Shown here piece after piece: positions 61,073 to 64,000 of a DNA stretch of 64,000 bases. Numbering within the stretch: position 1 is the first letter of the stretch; each line of letters opens with the position of its first letter. The position numbers and the translations under genes are program-made. This DNA is from Campylobacter volucris (GTDB taxonomy: Bacteria; Campylobacterota; Campylobacteria; Campylobacterales; Campylobacteraceae): positions 744,001 through 808,000 of the forward strand of contig NZ_CP043428.1 in NCBI RefSeq assembly GCF_008245045.1, read 5' to 3'. The notes under the pieces are model-generated. The model was not told the DNA's origin and did not search any database. It saw nothing but the letters and a program-made list of their open reading frames with translations.

Positions 61073-61942
61073 TTAAATTAAACCTTGTATATTTAATTTA
61101 ACCTGTAAAAAATCATAATCTTCAATAGGAGCTGAATAATCTTTTAAAATACCAAATGTAGTTAATTTTTTAAAACCATTTTCACTTTCATCTGCTATAA
61201 ATAAAGTTTTTTTATTATAAATACTTTCAATCAAATCATCATAATAATCAAAATGAACTTTTTCCAAAGCAATGATTAATTCTAAAAATTTAGCTTTTTT
61301 TCCATTTACTACAGTAGTATGCCCCCATTCATTTGTATTTGTTTTAGAATAATTAAGATAAGTAAGATTGGCAGGATGTATAGTAACACCTAATTTTTCT
61401 TTTTTACCCAAAAGTATATGTCCAACATTAGCTATATCGTTTAATGCATAAAAAGTAATTTTTATCTTAGAATTAATTGGATAATCAAGGAAGATAAAAT
61501 CATCTTTATTGATTTTAAATCTACCAAAAAAATATTCCCACCAAGTGCGTGATTTCCTACAAAACATAGATTTTTCATAAATAATTCTTTTATCTAATGT
61601 TTGAATTTTGATTTTAGATATATTGGCATTTAAAATAGCAAAAGCATCAAAACTTTCTTTTACATCTATAACAATACTCCAAGTTTTATTATCTTTACTT
61701 TGAGTATTTATCTCATCATCAAAACATGCATTTTCATTTGTTGGTCGCATTTTTACCCATTTATCAAAATAAACATCTGGCTCTTCATGTTTATCTTCAT
61801 CGTTTGCACTTTTATAAACATAACCCTTAAAAGAAACCTCATCATTAATTTTATAAGTGTTTTCTTTATTCCAAAGTTGTGTTTTATCTTTGCTTATGGT
61901 ATTTTGCTCTATTATAAATTCTAAAGGTCTGACTATAATCAT
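61073..61942 (-). CDS. Phage tail-like protein (289 aa)
   Basis: A 289-residue protein directly after the tape-measure gene (4-base overlap). The N-terminal part has a small carbohydrate-binding-like repeat (LWNKENTYKINDEVSFKGYVYKS), and the rest is beta-rich with a pattern found in distal tail or baseplate proteins. No family is certain. It is followed by a 69-base gap and then the prohead protease, an odd neighbour for a tail gene. Confidence 0.55.
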   Translation of the reverse strand: MIIVRPLEFIIEQNTISKDKTQLWNKENTYKINDEVSFKGYVYKSANDEDKHEEPDVYFDKWVKMRPTNENACFDDEINTQSKDNKTWSIVIDVKESFDAFAILNANISKIKIQTLDKRIIYEKSMFCRKSRTWWEYFFGRFKINKDDFIFLDYPINSKIKITFYALNDIANVGHILLGKKEKLGVTIHPANLTYLNYSKTNTNEWGHTTVVNGKKAKFLELIIALEKVHFDYYDDLIESIYNKKTLFIADESENGFKKLTTFGILKDYSAPIEDYDFLQVKLNIQGLI

Positions 61943-64000
61943 TTCTCAATCCTTTCTGCTATTTCTCTTGTTTGTTTTGTAAGTATTGACATATCCATAC
62001 AAAGTCTTTTAATGCCTTTATCTACATTATCTATCTTTGTAATTAGTCCATCAAATTTAGAATTTAATTGTTTAAAACCATTATCAATTCCTTTAGAAAG
62101 AGCCAATTCTAATTTTTCAAACATATTAGAAACATCAACCTTTAATCCTTTACCATCTTTTAATGGAATAACTGCTTCAGGATAACCATTTTCACCTATA
62201 ATGGCATTTGTTTTTTGTGTTACTATTCCACCATCTGCAAAAGCAAGTGGTTTTTTATTAGGGTTTTTTATTTCTTGATTTAATTCACTATCTACTTTAT
62301 TAGAATTGTTTTGATATGCAAGCAAAGCATACTTTAGATTTTCTATAGCAGCCACACTCAAAGAACTACCATTTTTTAACTCTTTAATCATACCTTCTAA
62401 GTATTTTGCTATAGGCGAATCTTTTCCAAGATACTTAATCATCTCCTGAACTTCTTTTTGGCTTTGCTCTAAAAGAGTTTCTCTGTATTTTTTTAATTCT
62501 TCTAAAGTCATAGAAGATGTATCTTTTATAGTTTCTTGAAGTTTTTCATTTAATTTTTCATTTTCTAATGTGATTTTGGCAATCTCATCTTGTATTGTAT
62601 TTAAATCAGCTTCACCTCCTAAATCCTTCATATCGTTAGCCATTTTTAGCATTTGGAATTGATATTCTTCATAAGATGATGAATTTCTTAAGTCATTTGC
62701 TTTGGCACTTGCTGCCTGCTTTAGTTCTTCAAAGGAAGATGAATTAAAATTATTATTTTTAAAATCATCGCTAGCTTTTTTTAGTAATTTTTCATAGTTT
62801 TTACTTATCATTTGAGGTGTTTGAATAGTTTGCTTAATCAAATTATCACTAAAGCTAGCAAGAGATGATAAAATATTTTTTTGATTGTTTAAATTTTCTA
62901 AAAGTTTATTGTTTTCATTAATTTTAATTTTGGCATATTCTTTTGAATTCTCATCTTCATATGCTTTTATAAGCTCATCAACCTTAGCTAACTCATTCAA
63001 ATGCTCTGATGAAAAAATTAGACCGCCTTGTTCTTTCATTATTTGTTCAAAGGAAGTTATAATAGCTATTAGTTGTTTTCTAAGCTCAGTATTACCAGTG
63101 CTTAAAAAATCATTTATTCCTTCATGCCCAAGCTCTAACAACTTATCATTAGCACTAAAAATATCTTTAAAAATATCTTGTTCTTCTTTACTTAGATCAT
63201 CTTTTAATCCACCCATTATAGTAGCATACTGATTAAGCAAATCATTAACTTTAAAAACACTAGTATCCAATCCATTAACACCTGCAAAACTTTGATTTAT
63301 CTGCATTAATTCACTTGTTTTATTAATAATGGTTTGCAAGATGTTATTTACTTGCTCATTTGCACTTGCTAAAGCTTGTAATAATTGCTCCCAAGCTTCT
63401 ACATTTTGAGTTGAGAAATCATTTCTTAAGCTTTCATTATAAGCCTCATTAAGTTTATCTAGTGAAATTTGTGAAATATTTTTAAATTCATCTTCTTTTA
63501 ACCCTAAGATATCAAAACCACCACTTACATTTCTAATGGCAGTTTTTAGTGCATACATGGTATCATCTAGAGTAATTTTTGCCACCTTCACAGGATCATT
63601 TTTATATATTTGACTTAAAATATTACTTTGCATACTCATAAACTGACCAAATTGCTTAGAAAGTTGCTGTGCATAAGATATATTTGATTCTTTGGCAGCT
63701 TGTTGTATGGCTTTGATTTGCTCATTAATCAATTCATTATCATTGGTATTTAAAAAACTTTTTAATAATGCATTTGGCACAGCTGTATCTACAAGAGAAT
63801 TGCCACTATATTTTCCAGCGTTTATTTCGTATTTGTCTAAATTTGCCCCTAACTTTTCTAATAATGCATATTGATTATCTAAGAATAAATTTAATTCTTT
63901 TATCTTTCTATCGTTTATATTTTGATATTCAGTCCAACTTTTTTTACTAAACCACCCTTTCTTTTGATAGTCAATGTAGCTTTGCAAATTTCCTTGTGAA
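61939..64000 (-). CDS. Tail tape-measure protein (partial, 5' end outside window)
   Basis: At least 687 residues; the frame is open through base 64000, and the first start-like codon inside the window is a TTG at 63987, so the true start is likely further right. It is long, Gln/Asn/Glu-rich and helical, and its end carries the tape-measure signature FADGGIVTQKTNAIIGENGYPEAVIPL, followed by a coiled coil. It sets tail length in a siphophage. It overlaps the next gene by four bases. Confidence 0.82.
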   Translation of the reverse strand, partial: SQGNLQSYIDYQKKGWFSKKSWTEYQNINDRKIKELNLFLDNQYALLEKLGANLDKYEINAGKYSGNSLVDTAVPNALLKSFLNTNDNELINEQIKAIQQAAKESNISYAQQLSKQFGQFMSMQSNILSQIYKNDPVKVAKITLDDTMYALKTAIRNVSGGFDILGLKEDEFKNISQISLDKLNEAYNESLRNDFSTQNVEAWEQLLQALASANEQVNNILQTIINKTSELMQINQSFAGVNGLDTSVFKVNDLLNQYATIMGGLKDDLSKEEQDIFKDIFSANDKLLELGHEGINDFLSTGNTELRKQLIAIITSFEQIMKEQGGLIFSSEHLNELAKVDELIKAYEDENSKEYAKIKINENNKLLENLNNQKNILSSLASFSDNLIKQTIQTPQMISKNYEKLLKKASDDFKNNNFNSSSFEELKQAASAKANDLRNSSSYEEYQFQMLKMANDMKDLGGEADLNTIQDEIAKITLENEKLNEKLQETIKDTSSMTLEELKKYRETLLEQSQKEVQEMIKYLGKDSPIAKYLEGMIKELKNGSSLSVAAIENLKYALLAYQNNSNKVDSELNQEIKNPNKKPLAFADGGIVTQKTNAIIGENGYPEAVIPLKDGKGLKVDVSNMFEKLELALSKGIDNGFKQLNSKFDGLITKIDNVDKGIKRLCMDMSILTKQTREIAERIEK

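Larger units (their letters stand above)
41950..64000. mobile_element. Prophage integrated at tRNA-Leu (right part outside window)
   Basis: From the end of tRNA-Leu to the window edge all genes are phage-like or unknown: integrase and excisionase-like protein, two methyltransferases, repressor with divergent promoters, and late genes for capsid, connectors, tail, holin, endolysin and spanins running leftward. The integrase next to and co-directed with the tRNA fixes the left end (attL within the tRNA 3' part). The right end, portal and terminase genes are not in the window. It is a siphophage-like HK97-fold phage; the intact structural genes suggest it may be functional apart from a nonsense codon in a tail gene. 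Confidence 0.9.

Noticed and set aside
1-64000. CRISPR array
   Set aside because: No regularly spaced 25-40 base direct repeats were seen; the only clear tandem repeats are the 144-bp fibre repeat and the short repeats before int.
1-64000. Insertion sequences
   Set aside because: No transposase frame or paired terminal repeats with target duplication were recognised.

Overview
The window is AT-rich (by eye about 28-30% GC), densely coded DNA of a Campylobacter species. The evidence is the hyp, pstSCAB, cft, ilvIH-lpxD, mdh-oorDABC, ftsK-flgL gene sets, the glycyl-poor AT-rich proteins, and a sigma54 promoter of the Campylobacter flagellar type. Gene order is close to that of C. jejuni (Cj0612-Cj0625 and Cj0530-Cj0538 blocks, from memory) but with differences that would fit a relative such as the C. 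lari group. The species assignment is inference.

Chromosomal part, 1-41949. (a) 1-7502, minus strand: MATE transporter, YgjP-like metalloprotease, a HypF-like paralogue, then hypF-hypB-hypC-hypD for NiFe-hydrogenase cofactor assembly; hypD leaves the window. (b) 7653-11152: a lone acyl carrier protein, a Cys-cluster (YkgJ-type) protein and two tandem DUF2920 ('617 family') hydrolase-like proteins. (c) 11212-16963: pstSCAB phosphate transporter, divergent from a PhosR/PhosS-like two-component system with a pho box between them. (d) 17023-18221: ferritin and an S24-type repressor. (e) 18399-25820: an apparent respiratory sulfite-reductase module made of an octaheme MccA-like cytochrome with a CX17CH haem site, a rhodanese/hexahaem c/cytochrome b fusion, a thioredoxin-like lipoprotein and a dedicated CcsBA haem lyase. 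(f) 25826-33164: a small protein, lpxD, ilvH, ilvI, oorCBAD and mdh, with no icd or sucCD beside mdh. (g) 33189-41725: AsmA-like protein, mltG, ftsK, flgL. A tRNA-Leu(CAA) gene closes the core part.

Accessory part, 41950-64000 (continues past the right edge): a prophage inserted at the 3' end of tRNA-Leu. It begins with a tyrosine integrase and an excisionase-like protein. An early minus-strand operon follows with two DNA methyltransferases (N6/N4-type and C5-type), a possible replication-initiator-like protein and small proteins. Next come a non-coding region full of dyads, a divergent repressor/operator region, and a plus-strand cluster: repressor, membrane protein, membrane-anchored DEDDh exonuclease, and PD-(D/E)xK HsdR_N nuclease. 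The late genes run leftward: tape measure (partial), tail protein, prohead protease, HK97 capsid, head connector and closure proteins, tail fibre genes (one interrupted by a single in-frame stop), holin, endolysin and overlapping Rz/Rz1 spanins.

The strongest candidates for something little described are the Mcc-like module with its unusual one-protein quinol dehydrogenase, and the repressor-linked nuclease cluster whose two nucleases appear to share a C-terminal domain. Two structured non-coding stretches (47339-47660 and 52340-52516) also deserve a look.
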